Below are positions 1-10,193 of a stretch of DNA of 64,000 nucleotides, piece by piece (position 1 is the stretch's first letter; every line of letters begins with the position of its first letter). Source of the DNA: Diadophis punctatus similis (taxonomy: Eukaryota > Chordata > Lepidosauria > Squamata > Dipsadidae); contig JALIGW010000001.1 in NCBI GenBank assembly GCA_023053685.1, positions 157,809,547 through 157,873,546 of the forward strand, given 5' to 3'. The notes under the pieces were generated by a model, which was given only the letters and a program-made list of their open reading frames with translations, was not told the origin of the DNA and made no database searches. A program made the position numbers and the translations under genes.

Positions 1-1083
1 TGGCCAGGTTAGTACTTGAAAAAGAGGCTACCAGGAAATAACAAGGCTGTAGACTAGAAATTCAAAGAATATCCCCCCAAAAATAATGGAAAAACACTTC
101 TGTACTGTTGCCAAGAAAAATGTCCAAGTTTATTCAGATATTTACCAAGAATGAAGTTCAATTTGGTGGTGACATTACTTTTACCCTGATGCTGAGTTGG
201 TAACCCTACAAACATCAAACAAAACATAATGTTCCTCTTTTTTTGTTCCTTCTTTCCGATTCCTATTGCTGCTCCCTCTCTTCCCCACATCCCAAAGAAA
301 TCATCATTTGTTCCTTCAGCTAGCAGCCATTTCATTTTTCACTCCTCTCATTCCCTCAGACCACCTTCAAATTTTATTCTGTTACCTATTATTCTAAGTT
401 ATATACATCCATCTCATATATATATGACTCTGGGTGGCTTCAGACAGATAAAGTAATATAAAAAAAACCAAAAGAATAAAAAGAATACAACCGTGTATTA
501 AAAAGTTATTATACAATTCATAACCAAGATAATTACATCTGCCAAGAGCATTCACCACTGCCATTGTGTCAAACCATGTTGCTATGTTTTCTCAATTAAA
601 ATTCCTCAGTTCAGAAAAGTGATTTTGATTCTGCGCAGAGTACCTGAAACCCTTAAGCCTAAATGATAGTTGCTAAAAATCTTGTCTAGCAATTCGAGCT
701 ACGTACTGCTGGAGAACAGTGTTTTTGCCTGTTTATCTAACTTTCCCAAATTATCTCCAGGGTATATTTTCTGACCGTAGGGAAGGGATTTGCATACTGG
801 ATGTATTCCAAACAAACACAGAAGGATTTAAGTTTTGTACAAAGCTAATTTTTTAAGGACCTGGGGGGGCAGTTTGTTGCTCGGTAATACGCCACATGTT
901 TTTCATGCAAAAACTACTGGGTAAGAAGATGGTGAGTATAGGTAATAGTATACTACAGAAGCTTGAAGACTCCTGGAGATTAAAAAAAATAAGACATCTA
1001 TAGCTGGGCAACACCTCTAATAGGAGGAGGAGGAGGATATCCATTCAATCATGTCTGATTCTTGGCAATTCTATGGGTCAGAT
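1..1083. other. unannotated AT-rich unique DNA
   Basis: I see no coding region, RNA gene or recognisable repeat here. Short open frames on both strands have no protein-like composition. Confidence 0.5.
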
Positions 1084-1091
1084 CTCTCCAC

Positions 1092-1551
1092 CAGGCACGG
1101 GTTCCTAATTTTTTTACTACCACTCTGTGGGCGTGGCTTATTTTGTGGGTGTGGCTTGCCAGCCATGTGACCATTCCCTCTCCCCTCAGCAGCTCGAGAA
1201 GCCTCAAATGTGCGAAAATGCCTAGGATCATACACCACACGTTTGTGGCTTCTCGGTCTGCTGAAGGGAGGGGAATGGAGATAGCTCCTGCCGCCCGTTC
1301 CTTCAGCGTCTCATGCGCTCCCTCAGCCATCCTCCCCTGCTTGGACTCACTGTGGGGTAGGAAGGCAGCGCATGCGCAGTGCCGGAAGCTCGGCTTCTGG
1401 GCATGCGCAGAAGAAAAATTTTAAAAAAAATTTTTTTTAAAAAAAATGGGGCACCCAGGCACCGGCAACTGACCGCACCGGTACTGTGACATCACCAACG
1501 GGCCACTACCGGTGCTATAGAGTGGACCGCACCGGTAGGAACCCACCACTG
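1092..1551. mobile_element. hAT-like non-autonomous element (copy 1)
   Basis: Flanked by a perfect 8-bp target duplication, CTCTCCAC, at 1084-1091 and 1552-1559. The left end begins CAGGCACGGGTTCCT and the right end reads GGTAGGAACCCACCACTG, so the ends are imperfect inverted repeats. The core is GC-rich with several GGGCGTGGCTT motifs and GCATGCGC, followed by an A/T homopolymer block near 1420-1450. There is no transposase. 8-bp duplications are typical of hAT transposases. It is closely related to the element at 62607-63160. Confidence 0.8.
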
Positions 1552-1764
1552 CTCTCCACTATCTTACACTACTTTTTTGAGTTGTTCTCTGCTCTGGCAA
1601 GACTTCTTCTGTTGTTGCTTTGAAACATTTCACTGCTTATCCAAATAGCTTCTTCAGATTGAGCAAGTTGGTTAGGGGGACCTCATATATGTACTGCAGG
1701 AAGGTTTCATTTCTTACCTAACCTCACCTAATGAAACCTCCATATATATATATTCCCCCTAGCC

Positions 1765-2195
1765 CAGTGGTGGGTTCCTACCGGTGCGGTCCACTCTATT
1801 GCACCGGTAGCGGCGGGCTGGTGACATCATCAAGAGGCTACCGACACGGTGCAGTCGGTTGCTGGTGCCTAGGAGCTGCCATCTTTTTTGCAAATTTTTT
1901 GGCGATGTTTTGCTGCTGTGCATGCGCGGAAGCAAAATTGCGCCAAAATCTTGCGAGGGGACGGGCGCGAGAGAGAGATTTCAGTGAGATTTTGCTTCTG
2001 CGCATGCGCGGAAGCAAAAAATCGCCAAAATCGTGCGCATGCACGCGTCCCCTTGCGAGATTTTGGTGCAAAATCACCTGAGGGGGCACTTGCGCATAGC
2101 ATGCATGCGTGCGCATGAAATGTGCACACACGCACAAAACACGGTGATGCGCGCGCAGCGCACTGGTAGCAAGGTAAGTGAGCAACCCGCCCCTG
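1765..2195. mobile_element. hAT-like non-autonomous element (copy 2, GCATGCGC-rich core)
   Basis: Begins CAGTGGTGGGTTCCTACCGG and ends GCAACCCGCCCCTG. The flanking 8-mers CCCTAGCC and CCCTAATT match at only 5 of 8 positions, so the duplication is decayed. The core is a string of alternating inverted modules around GCGCATGCGC and AGCAAAATTGCGCCAAAAT. These modules recur at 41420-41747 and 56172-56511. The open frames over it, on both strands, are shadows of the palindromic core. Confidence 0.7.
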
Positions 2196-2203
2196 CCCTA
2201 ATT

Positions 2204-2851
2204 AACTTGCTCAGCCTGAAGAAGCTACTTGGAGAAGCAGCGAAATGTTTCAAAACAACAAGAAAAGAAATCCAGTTGCCACGATTCAACTTCTAAGTTA
2301 TTGCTATGATCTAGAAATCATTCAGACTTTTGCAGCTCAGATTCTGGCAAAGAAACAAAAAAGTTCCCCCCCCCCCACAAATAAGCCAAAGGATTGTGGC
2401 TGGAAGCTCTGCAGCTTAACTCTCCATTTTGAGACAGCAGTTTAAATGGATTAGTCCCTAGTCATTTGTTTTTTTGCCCCCTCTATCAGATTACACTTAG
2501 CATTCTAAGACAAAAGGAGGAATGTCTGTCTTCCCAGTTTCTGAAAACACAAAGACCGGCTGCATCTCAGACTTGCCTTTTGCCTTGGGCAAAGTACATA
2601 GGTTTCTGGCCTGGCAGAGAACAAAGGTAAAGGAAAGCATGACACGTTTTTTACATAAAGAAAGCTGGGAATTCATTCTAGGTAGTACTCTAGGCAAGAA
2701 AAAGCCAGTTCAAGTTGGGTAGAAATGTCAAATGGTTAAAAGGGCTTAACAGTAATCTTAACAGTCTCAAAATCATTGCTGGGTTTCCAGTATGCCTGCA
2801 TACTGATAATAATAATAAGATGAATAAATGAAGCCAAATGGAAGAGGGAGG
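2204..2851. other. unannotated unique DNA
   Basis: No gene or repeat recognised apart from a short C run near 2367-2376. Confidence 0.45.
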
Positions 2852-2875
2852 GAGGGAGGGAGGGAGGGAGGGAGG

Positions 2876-2952
<77 letters not shown>
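2851..2952 (+). repeat. (GGGA)n then (GA)n microsatellite
   Basis: About seven GGGA units run straight into about 35 GA dinucleotides. The same two-part design is seen at 41180-41312. Serine/leucine reading frames on the minus strand are translations of this repeat. Confidence 0.97.
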
Positions 2953-2955
<3 letters not shown>

Positions 2956-3332
2956 GTTGAGGTAATAAAACAAGATGAATGACTAAAAAACCTGTATTCC
3001 AAAGAAGGAGAATAGAAAATGGGAAGTGCCAGAAACAGAAAATAGATTTAGAAGTGCTGTTTGCAATGTCACAATGAACTAATAGAACAGAAAAGGAGTC
3101 AGAACAAAAACGAATCACAAAATGTAAGCATGTGTTTACTCTAAGAAGCTTAAAATAAACAAGAAAGTCAGGGGTGACCCAAAAAAATATATGTAGAAAT
3201 GGGGACTGAAGCAAAAAGAAGAAAGAAATAGCACACTATAATAAAAGATAATACAGATGAATAATGGAACAATTGGACATATTTATTTATTTTATAACTT
3301 CCTAATTTCTATAGAAATTGATGCTAGTGTAG
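2953..3332. other. unannotated A-rich DNA
   Basis: Purine-rich sequence with no recognisable gene or element. Confidence 0.4.
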
Positions 3333-3632
3333 CAGTGGTGGGTTTCAAAAAAAATTTTTTTTAACTGCCGGTTCTGTCGGTGTGGCTTGGTGGGCGTGGC
3401 ATGACGGTGGGCGTGGCAGGGGAAGGATACTGTAAAATCTCCATTCCCTCCCCACTCCAGGGGAAGGTTACTGCAAAATTCCCATTTCCTCCCGATCAGC
3501 TGGGACTCAGCATGCAGAGAATAGATAGGGGTGGGGGCAGTCAGAAGTGGTATTTACCGGTTCTCCGAACTACTCAAAATTTCCACTACCGGTTCTCCAG
3601 AACTGGTCAGAACCTGCTGAAACCCACCTCTG
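3333..3632. mobile_element. hAT-like non-autonomous element (copy 3)
   Basis: A perfect 8-bp duplication TAGTGTAG occupies 3325-3332 and 3633-3640. The element begins CAGTGGTGGGTTTCAAA and ends GAAACCCACCTCTG. The core differs from copies 1 and 2: it has repeated GGGCGTGGC motifs and CTACCGGTTCTCC modules. No coding capacity. Confidence 0.85.
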
Positions 3633-3640
3633 TAGTGTAG

Positions 3641-3911
3641 GCTCCTTGTGTCTGCAATGATGTGCTTTCCTCCTGTCCTTGAATCAGAAAGAACTTAAGT
3701 CCTCACAACCTACCTTTACCACATTGAGCCAGTCAGAATTGTTGCTCCACATAAACAAGGCATTTTCAGGGCAGCTATGGGCAAAATCCATGCTACTTTC
3801 CCCTTCTCAGTAATATCATCTGTTGGCAGAAAACAAGCCCCAATTGCTTCATTGAACATGTGGCAGGATGTGGTTGGAGACTCTAGTCTCTTGCACTTCC
3901 ATCGCGATGCA
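3641..3911. other. unannotated unique DNA
   Basis: Nothing recognised. Confidence 0.35.
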
Positions 3912-4107
3912 AACCAGTGGGGAAGGTAAGTAGAACCCACCCCTGCTCCGCACGCGCCCTGCACTTACCTGCATTCAAAATGGGCTGCCTGGAGGGGCAG
4001 GGTGGGCGGGGCCAGCCAGATGTGGGATTTGGGAGTTCTCCGAACTGCACAGAATCTTAGCTAGAGGTTCTCCCGAACCCCTGTTAACCCCCAGCAGCCC
4101 ACCCCTG
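3912..4107. mobile_element. fragment of hAT-like elements, related to 26300-26742
   Basis: From about 3944 the sequence follows the right half of the 26300-26742 element: the CCCTGCACTTACCTGCAT motif, then GGGAGTTCTCCGAACTGCAC, then the end GCCCACCCCTG at 4107. Just left of it, GTAGAACCCACCCCTG at about 3928-3943 looks like the right end of another member, so this may be two abutting pieces. No target duplication was found. Confidence 0.55.
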
Positions 4108-5430
4108 GCTAGAGCTCTTTCATCCTTTCCCAGCCTGATTTCCTCCAGTTATATTGGACCCAGAATTCTTGGTCAACAGTTCTAAAGGCTGCCAGGTTAT
4201 GGAAGAGAAAATTAGAGAGTTGTTGCTGCAGAAGATACGGTTACAAGAGCTCAAGGAGAAAAATGAGGATAGCCTAAATACAGGCATGATGGTATAAGAA
4301 AGAATATATAATAATGTTAAAAACTATAAATTTAGAAGAAAAATAATCTGAGAATTTACAGACACGAAAACAATAGAGGAATACAAAAAGTAAAGTAGCT
4401 TCTTTTTTTAAAATTAGATTTTAAAAACCAGGTAAAATGAAGAAATAGCAAAAAAAAACTTAGAGGAAAATGGAAAGAAATATTCTGAAGCAAAAAGATA
4501 AAGTGGCCAGTCAACTGCATTAAAACAATAAATAAACTCTGAAGTTCTTGGTGCTCCCTGAACTTGATTGTTTTGCTTGCAATCTATTACCCAACTAGAT
4601 AAAATCATCCATGCTGTAAGTGTGGGGTTTGCTGCCTGTTTATATGTAGTAGCTTTCTTTCAATGTTAATGAGGGTGTAGCTTCCTCCTTAGTGATTCCT
4701 TGAATAGAGTATTATTTTCTGCTTGATTATTTGTCTGGTATTAATCATTGCTTATCTGAGTGATGGTTACTGGAAGGGGTTTGTTCTCCTATAGTCTTTT
4801 TGTTTCTTTCCTAGGTTTTTTATTGTCTCTTTTGAATAATATATAAGTGGTTAATAACTATGTATATATTGATGGCTGATTTGTCCAAATGCCAAGCTTC
4901 CAGGAATCCCCTAGCATTTTTGGATTGGACTTGGTCTGAGATGGTAATAGTTTCCCAATTGAAACTGGTTGGATCTGCTATGTGTTTTGAGATTAGGGGC
5001 TTTTCATCATGATGTATAATGGAATGCCTGCAAGCAAACAGCCAAGATCAGAGAGCACAACAAAACTTCACAGTTCAACCCTGAGCTGCAGATATCCTCG
5101 TCTATTGGAAAACATAACTTAAAAGAAACTTATAAAAAATTAACTGAGGAAAAGGCTGGAAAGAAAGGAAAGGGATTAGAATGGCAACCAAGGTATCTAG
5201 AATCAAAATAGCATATTAGCATCAGCCTCAACAGATGCAGTGATGCTATGCCGATGCTTTTTGGATAGGAAGAAAAATGATCTGGTAACTTTCAGATACA
5301 AGTCACAGTGAGCTTCCGGGTCCATCAAAGCCATAGGCATTATACCAAGTAGTACCTGTGCTTAAAGCCAAATAGTGGTTATTCTATCACTTAATCTGTG
5401 CATCCTGAGGATGGGGGGGGGGAGTTAAAT
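4108..5430. other. unannotated AT-rich DNA
   Basis: No gene or clear element. Short open frames lack protein character. A G run lies near 5413-5422. Confidence 0.45.
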
Positions 5431-5498
5431 GAGTGTAGGCAGTTTGGTATAGTATTTAAGGTGTTGGCTTAGAAACCAGGAGGTCATGAGTTCTAATC
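5431..5498 (+). mobile_element. MIR-like tRNA-derived SINE, head part
   Basis: Contains an A-box-like stretch (TTTGGTATAGTATTTAAGG) and a B-box-like stretch (GAGTTCTAATC), as in tRNA-derived SINEs. The body resumes at 10105 with the core motif CTGGGTGACTTTGGGCCAGT and again at 11056, so one SINE copy has been split by later insertions. The joined flanks read GAGTTCTAATC then CCATTTTAGG, a normal B box. Confidence 0.75.
5494..5498. repeat. target-site duplication TAATC (left) of the copia element
   Basis: TAATC lies directly before the 5' LTR and again at 10100-10104 directly after the 3' LTR. A 5-bp duplication is normal for Ty1/copia integrases. Confidence 0.95.
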
Positions 5499-5764
5499 TG
5501 TTGGAATATTCATGACTGGGAGAGCCATGTGATTGAGTCAGCCAATCAGGCTGAAGTGTTATTTGAGCATGTCCAGAAACTTAGCAAGAAGAAGGGTGTG
5601 GTTTACTCTGTCCACCATTATACTCCAGTATGAAAACATCTCAACATGTGATCTGAAACAAAGTGTGGTATTGTAAATGTTTTATTCTACTTATAAAGAA
5701 GTTATTTGAATCAGCAAAATGCAGTTATCTTTTGAAGCTTCTGATTTATTGCGTAACTCTGACA
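5499..5764 (+). repeat. copia 5' LTR
   Basis: Starts TGTTGGAATATTCATGACTG and ends GCGTAACTCTGACA, giving the usual TG...CA ends. An AT-rich CTTATAAAG stretch near 5691 is a possible core-promoter element, though no strong TATA box or poly(A) signal stands out. Confidence 0.95.
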
Positions 5765-5778
5765 GGTTATGGGCCCAG
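5765..5778 (+). promoter_or_regulatory. primer-binding site, initiator tRNA-Met anticodon arm
   Basis: GGTTATGGGCCCAG begins at the base after the 5' LTR. It is the reverse complement of CTGGGCCCATAACC, the anticodon stem-loop of vertebrate initiator tRNA-Met that contains the CAT anticodon. It does not match the CCA end of a tRNA. In Drosophila copia the primer is a 5' half of initiator tRNA-Met cut near the anticodon loop, and this site fits that scheme. Confidence 0.85.
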
Positions 5779-5881
5779 AAATCGCTCAAGAAGTAAAGTT
5801 AAAAACTGCATTGTAATTTAAAGCTGATAAGAAGCTGTCTGTGTTGTTAAAGGAACAGGCAGAGAAGAAAAATAAAGCAGG

Positions 5882-8800
5882 ATGGCTGCTGCTATGGAAT
5901 TTAAAGACAGTCCAATACCTAAATTGGGGAAGAAAAATTATTTAATTTGGGCTGCAAAAATGGAATGTTTTTTGAAAGCAAAAGAATTATGGGACATCGT
6001 AGCAGACCCCCCACAAGTGCTTGAAGCAGCAGATCAAAAGGCTCATGACAAAGCTATGGCTTATCTTCTTTTAAGTCTGGGGGATGATCAATTCTTAAAT
6101 GTAGCTGAATTAAAGTCTGCAAAAGAAATATGGCAGAAATTGAAAGCAGTACATGTCAATGTTTCTGCGTGTAATGTGGTCCAACTTTCAAGAAAGCTTT
6201 TCAGAATGAGTTTGCAGACAGGAGATTCTATGGAAGATCATTTAATGAAAATGCAGTCTAATTTTCTAGAATTGGAGCAACGTGGAGTAAAGTTTCCAGA
6301 GTCCCAGAAGGTTTTATTAGTGTTAAATAGTTTGGATCAGAGCTGGGAGACTGTATCAGCTATTTTTGAAAGTAAGCCAGAAGCAGATTTGAATTTGGAG
6401 GCTTTGAAATCGTGTTTATTGAATGAATATGAGAAAAGGCTTTTCAGCCATGCTGATGGAAAATTCCACAGGCGGGGGCCCAACAAGGAGTACAGTGGAA
6501 ACTTACAGCAAGTCTCCAGCAAAATTTTCCACAGGCTGCCTATCTCTAGCAACAGCCGAGGTGTCTGCAGAGAAGAGGAAAGCAGAGGCAGGAGAGATCA
6601 AGTTACACAGCAACAATTCTTCAAGCAAGTTAAAAAAGCGTGTTTCATTTGTGGAGAAACCAATCATCTGCAGAAAAGCTGTGCACAGAGAAGAAATATG
6701 CAAGACAAGAGACATTATTTGCAAGGACAGATTGCAGTTGCAAAAGTTTGTTATAATAACAATAGAGACAAATGGTTGATTGACAGTGGGGCTAGTCAAA
6801 CAATTGTTAATAATTCTGACTTATTTTCCAGATTTTGCCCAGGAAACCATGAAGAAGTGGCCTTAGCCAATGGTCAAAAGGCTAAAATCATTGGAAGAGG
6901 CGATGTGCAAATTCCATATTTGGACTCCAGGTTTACTGATGTGTTATGTGTACCTGAAATGGAGCATAATTTGTTAAGTGTGTCTAGTTTAGACAAGCAA
7001 GGTTATGAAACCACATTTGTTAATGGGAAGTGTATCATCCAAAGAAATGGGAATGTTTGTGCACAGGGCATAAAAGAGGATAATCTTTATGTATTGCAGG
7101 GACAAAAGGTCCCACATTGTTCCCAGATATTTAAAAATGTAGCAGAACACAATTCGTGTGTTCATCTTCTGCACAGACGACTTGGTCATGCTAATTTTAA
7201 GGTTGTTCAACAAATGAAAGAATTTGCAGAAGGATTAGATTTGAAGGGATGTAAGGCATATTTGGATTGTGCAGTATGCAAAGCATCGAAATCTAAAGCA
7301 TTCCCAGTGAGCAAGTTTAGCACAAGACAAACCACAAGAGCTCTAGAACTGGTTCATGCTGATTTAATTGGGCCTATGCAAGCCAGTTTGGGAGGAGCAA
7401 AGTATGCGCTGGTTATTGTGGATGACTACAGCAGATTTGGGTTTTGCTACTTACTTAAGAGTAAAACAGAGGTGCTACAGCAATTTAAGCAATGGTTAAG
7501 TTTTGTAGAGAGAAGGTACAAACAACAGGTATGTCAGTTGCAAACTGACAGAGGTTCTGAATTTATGTCAACAAATTTTCAACAATGGTTGAGACAATTG
7601 GGAATAAGACACAGGCGCACAAATCCTTACACACCGGGGGAGAACGGAATAGCTGAAAGGAGGAATGGTGTTTTGCAAACAATGAAAGACTCATTACTGG
7701 AGGATTCTGGTATGAGCAGGTCATATTGGGGTGAAGCCATACTGACTGCCAATTATTTAGTAAATAGGTTGTGGAGTTCATCCATCAATAATACTCCATA
7801 TGCAATGCTATATGGGAGAAAGCCTTCTCTAGCACATTTAAAAATATTTGGAAGTACTGCTTGGGTACATATTCCAAAGGCAATCAGAAGAAAGGGACAA
7901 CAAAAGGCTAGAAAGCTCAGATTTGTGGGCTATGAGCCAGGCTCAAAAGGGTATCGCTTTAGCGATGGAAGTAAAAGGATAGTGATTTCAAGATCTGCTA
8001 GTTTTGCAGAACAAAATTGGAACAGAATTGATGCAAATTCTGAAAATGTCTCACTTAGCGACGGTGATCCACTTAGTGACAATAACTCATTTAATGATGG
8101 TGAATCATTTACTGAAGGTGTCTATGTTCAGGGAGGAGAGTCTGAACAAGATATGAAGCCAGAAAAGCTTGAAACACAAGAACAGGCAATGCCACGTAGG
8201 TCAGAGCGTAGGAACAGAGGGGTACCGCCAGACAGGTATTCTGCCAGTAAAGTTAAAGTGTATAATGTGTCGTATGAGCCAAGAAACTATAAGGAAGTAT
8301 TGGCATTACCAAAAGTTGAACAAGAAAAGTGGAAGGAAGCCATGGATAAAGAGATGAAATCCATGGGCGATCATGAAGTGTTCACATCTGTGAGTTTGCC
8401 ACAGGGTACGAAAGCTGTAGGATGTAAGTGGGTATATAAGAAAAAGGTATTACCCAATAATGAAGTACAGTATAAGGCAAGGTTGGTGGCACAAGGTTTT
8501 TCTCAATTAAAGAATGTGCACTATGATGAGGTGTTCGCGCCAACTGTAAAAGCTGAGAGCATAAGACTAGCACTGGCATTAGCATCAGCATACAGGCATA
8601 GAATTTGGCATTTTGATATAACCACTGCATTTCTCAATGCTGAATTAGAGGAAGAAATTTATATGGTTCAAGCGCCAGGGTATGAAAATAAAAAGCCTAA
8701 CATGGTGTATAAATTGAACAAGGCTATTTATGGGCTGAAGCAGTCAGCCAGAAATTGGAATATCTGTTTAGATACTGCATTGAAAGGTCTTGGGTTCAAG

Positions 8801-9850
8801 AGTTGCAAAGCTGATGGTTGCATATACACTGGAAAGTTACAAGGTGGGAATTGTCTACTATTAGCATTTGTGGATGATCTTTGTTTCATTGCAAAGGATG
8901 CATCACAAGTTAAAGAATTTGCTAATAAGTTAGAAAAGAAATTTGAATTAAAGAATTTGGGAGAAATAAAGAATTATCTCGGTGTAGAGATACAAAAAAC
9001 TGAAAAAGGTTATATTCTCAGTCAAAGGAGAAAAATTGAACAATTATTAGAGAAGTATAACATGAAAGATTGTAATATTGCTCCTACACCTATGAGCACA
9101 GATTTTTACAATAGTTTGGGTGAGGACAAAAGTGAAGCCTGTGATCAGGAGATATATCACTCTGCAATAGGGAGTCTGTTATATCTGTCACAGTGGTCCA
9201 GACCAGACATAGCTTGTGCAGTGAGCATCTTAAGTCGCTTTACTGCTACACCTACAAAGTTGCATTGGATGGGTGTGAAAAGAATTCTCAGGTATTTGAA
9301 GGGAACTGTGAATTTGGGTCTTCAAATAAAGGTCACTGAAGAATTAAAATTGAAATGTTATGTTGATAGTGATTATGCAAATGATGTAAAAACCAGAAAG
9401 TCTAATTCTGGAATTGTAATAATGTTTGGAGGGGCTTTAATTGGTTGGAAGTCCAGAAAACAAACAACGGTTGCTATTTCAACTGCAGAAGCAGAGTTTA
9501 TTGCATTGTCTGAATTATGTTCTGAAGTAGTTTGGTATGTACAGTTGTTACAAGATTTAAATGTAAATGTAAATGAAGCTGTTACTGTTTATGAAGATAA
9601 TGCTGCCTGTATAAAAATGGCAACAGGTGACAGAGTGAAGAACAGAAGTAAACATGTGGACATTAAGTATTGTAATGTCAGGGAAGCTGTAAAAGAAAAT
9701 TTGATACGTTTACATCATTGTTCTTCAGAGGATAATTTAGCAGACATGATGACCAAACCATTGGGTGGTGTCCATTACAGGAAATGTTTAAATCCAATAG
9801 GTCTGATGTCTCTCCCAGTAATGAAGGGAGGAGTGTTGGAATATTCATGA
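5882..9850 (+). CDS. Ty1/copia gag-pol polyprotein (1322 aa, intact)
   Basis: One frame encodes all proteins needed for copia replication. Residues about 1-240 are gag. A CX2CX4HX4C zinc knuckle lies at about 253-266 (CFICGETNHLQKSC). The protease has DSGA at about 300. The GAG-pre-integrase HHCC finger lies at about 430-475. The integrase core has D494, D556 and E592, a correct DD35E. Reverse transcriptase starts near 805, with the first catalytic Asp at 912 (FDITTAFLN) and FVDD at 996-999 in place of the commoner YVDD. RNase H has D1162 and the AEAE stretch at 1202-1205, ending near SEDNLADMMTKPLG. The start ATG sits in a good context (A at -3, G at +4) 104 bases after the primer site. The stop codon lies 17 bases inside the 3' LTR. 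A single gag-pol frame without frameshift is normal for copia. Confidence 0.97.
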   Translation: MAAAMEFKDSPIPKLGKKNYLIWAAKMECFLKAKELWDIVADPPQVLEAADQKAHDKAMAYLLLSLGDDQFLNVAELKSAKEIWQKLKAVHVNVSACNVVQLSRKLFRMSLQTGDSMEDHLMKMQSNFLELEQRGVKFPESQKVLLVLNSLDQSWETVSAIFESKPEADLNLEALKSCLLNEYEKRLFSHADGKFHRRGPNKEYSGNLQQVSSKIFHRLPISSNSRGVCREEESRGRRDQVTQQQFFKQVKKACFICGETNHLQKSCAQRRNMQDKRHYLQGQIAVAKVCYNNNRDKWLIDSGASQTIVNNSDLFSRFCPGNHEEVALANGQKAKIIGRGDVQIPYLDSRFTDVLCVPEMEHNLLSVSSLDKQGYETTFVNGKCIIQRNGNVCAQGIKEDNLYVLQGQKVPHCSQIFKNVAEHNSCVHLLHRRLGHANFKVVQQMKEFAEGLDLKGCKAYLDCAVCKASKSKAFPVSKFSTRQTTRALELVHADLIGPMQASLGGAKYALVIVDDYSRFGFCYLLKSKTEVLQQFKQWLSFVERRYKQQVCQLQTDRGSEFMSTNFQQWLRQLGIRHRRTNPYTPGENGIAERRNGVLQTMKDSLLEDSGMSRSYWGEAILTANYLVNRLWSSSINNTPYAMLYGRKPSLAHLKIFGSTAWVHIPKAIRRKGQQKARKLRFVGYEPGSKGYRFSDGSKRIVISRSASFAEQNWNRIDANSENVSLSDGDPLSDNNSFNDGESFTEGVYVQGGESEQDMKPEKLETQEQAMPRRSERRNRGVPPDRYSASKVKVYNVSYEPRNYKEVLALPKVEQEKWKEAMDKEMKSMGDHEVFTSVSLPQGTKAVGCKWVYKKKVLPNNEVQYKARLVAQGFSQLKNVHYDEVFAPTVKAESIRLALALASAYRHRIWHFDITTAFLNAELEEEIYMVQAPGYENKKPNMVYKLNKAIYGLKQSARNWNICLDTALKGLGFKSCKADGCIYTGKLQGGNCLLLAFVDDLCFIAKDASQVKEFANKLEKKFELKNLGEIKNYLGVEIQKTEKGYILSQRRKIEQLLEKYNMKDCNIAPTPMSTDFYNSLGEDKSEACDQEIYHSAIGSLLYLSQWSRPDIACAVSILSRFTATPTKLHWMGVKRILRYLKGTVNLGLQIKVTEELKLKCYVDSDYANDVKTRKSNSGIVIMFGGALIGWKSRKQTTVAISTAEAEFIALSELCSEVVWYVQLLQDLNVNVNEAVTVYEDNAACIKMATGDRVKNRSKHVDIKYCNVREAVKENLIRLHHCSSEDNLADMMTKPLGGVHYRKCLNPIGLMSLPVMKGGVLEYS
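9824..9833 (+). promoter_or_regulatory. copia polypurine tract
   Basis: AAGGGAGGAG directly abuts the 3' LTR. It would be the primer for plus-strand DNA synthesis. It also encodes the last residues of the polyprotein. Confidence 0.88.
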
Positions 9851-10099
9851 CTGGGAGAGCCATGTGATTGAGTCAGCCAATCAGGCTGAAGTGTTATTTG
9901 AGCATGTCCAGAAACTTAGCAAGAAGAAGGGTGTGGTTTACTCTGTCCACCATTATACTCCAGTATGAAAACATCTCAACATGTGATCTGAAACAAAGTG
10001 TGGTATTGTAAATGTTTTATTCTACTTATAAAGAAGTTATTTGAATCAGCAAAATGCAGTTATCTTTTGAAGCTTCTGATTTATTGCGTAACTCTGACA
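9834..10099 (+). repeat. copia 3' LTR
   Basis: 266 bp, same length and by eye the same sequence as the 5' LTR. It contains the last codons and stop of the polyprotein. Confidence 0.95.
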
Positions 10100-10104
10100 T
10101 AATC

Positions 10105-10193
10105 CCATTTTAGGCATGAAAGTCAGCTGGGTGACTTTGGGCCAGTTACTCTCACTCAGTCCAACCCATCTCACAGAGCTGTTGTGGGGGAAA
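10105..10193 (+). mobile_element. MIR-like SINE, core part
   Basis: Continuation of the SINE from 5498. It holds the core CTGGGTGACTTTGGGCCAGT, then CTCAGTCCAACCCATCTCACAG and GTTGTGGGGGAAA. It is broken at 10194 by the next insertion. Confidence 0.75.

Larger units (their letters stand above)
5499..10099 (+). mobile_element. complete Ty1/copia LTR retrotransposon
   Basis: A 4601-bp element with 266-bp LTRs (5499-5764 and 9834-10099), a tRNA-type primer-binding site, one uninterrupted gag-pol frame (5882-9850), a polypurine tract and a TAATC target duplication. The domain order is gag, protease, integrase, reverse transcriptase, RNase H. Integrase ahead of reverse transcriptase defines Ty1/copia and excludes gypsy and retroviruses. 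No envelope-like frame is present. The two LTRs look identical by eye, which means a very recent insertion. The target was an existing MIR-like SINE. The element has everything expected of an autonomous copy, but activity is inferred only from integrity. Confidence 0.97.

Noticed and set aside
1838..2296. Several arginine- and alanine-rich frames on both strands
   Set aside because: Shadows of a palindromic hAT-like core with GCATGCGC modules; the same pseudo-proteins recur at 41368-41854 and 56077-56571.
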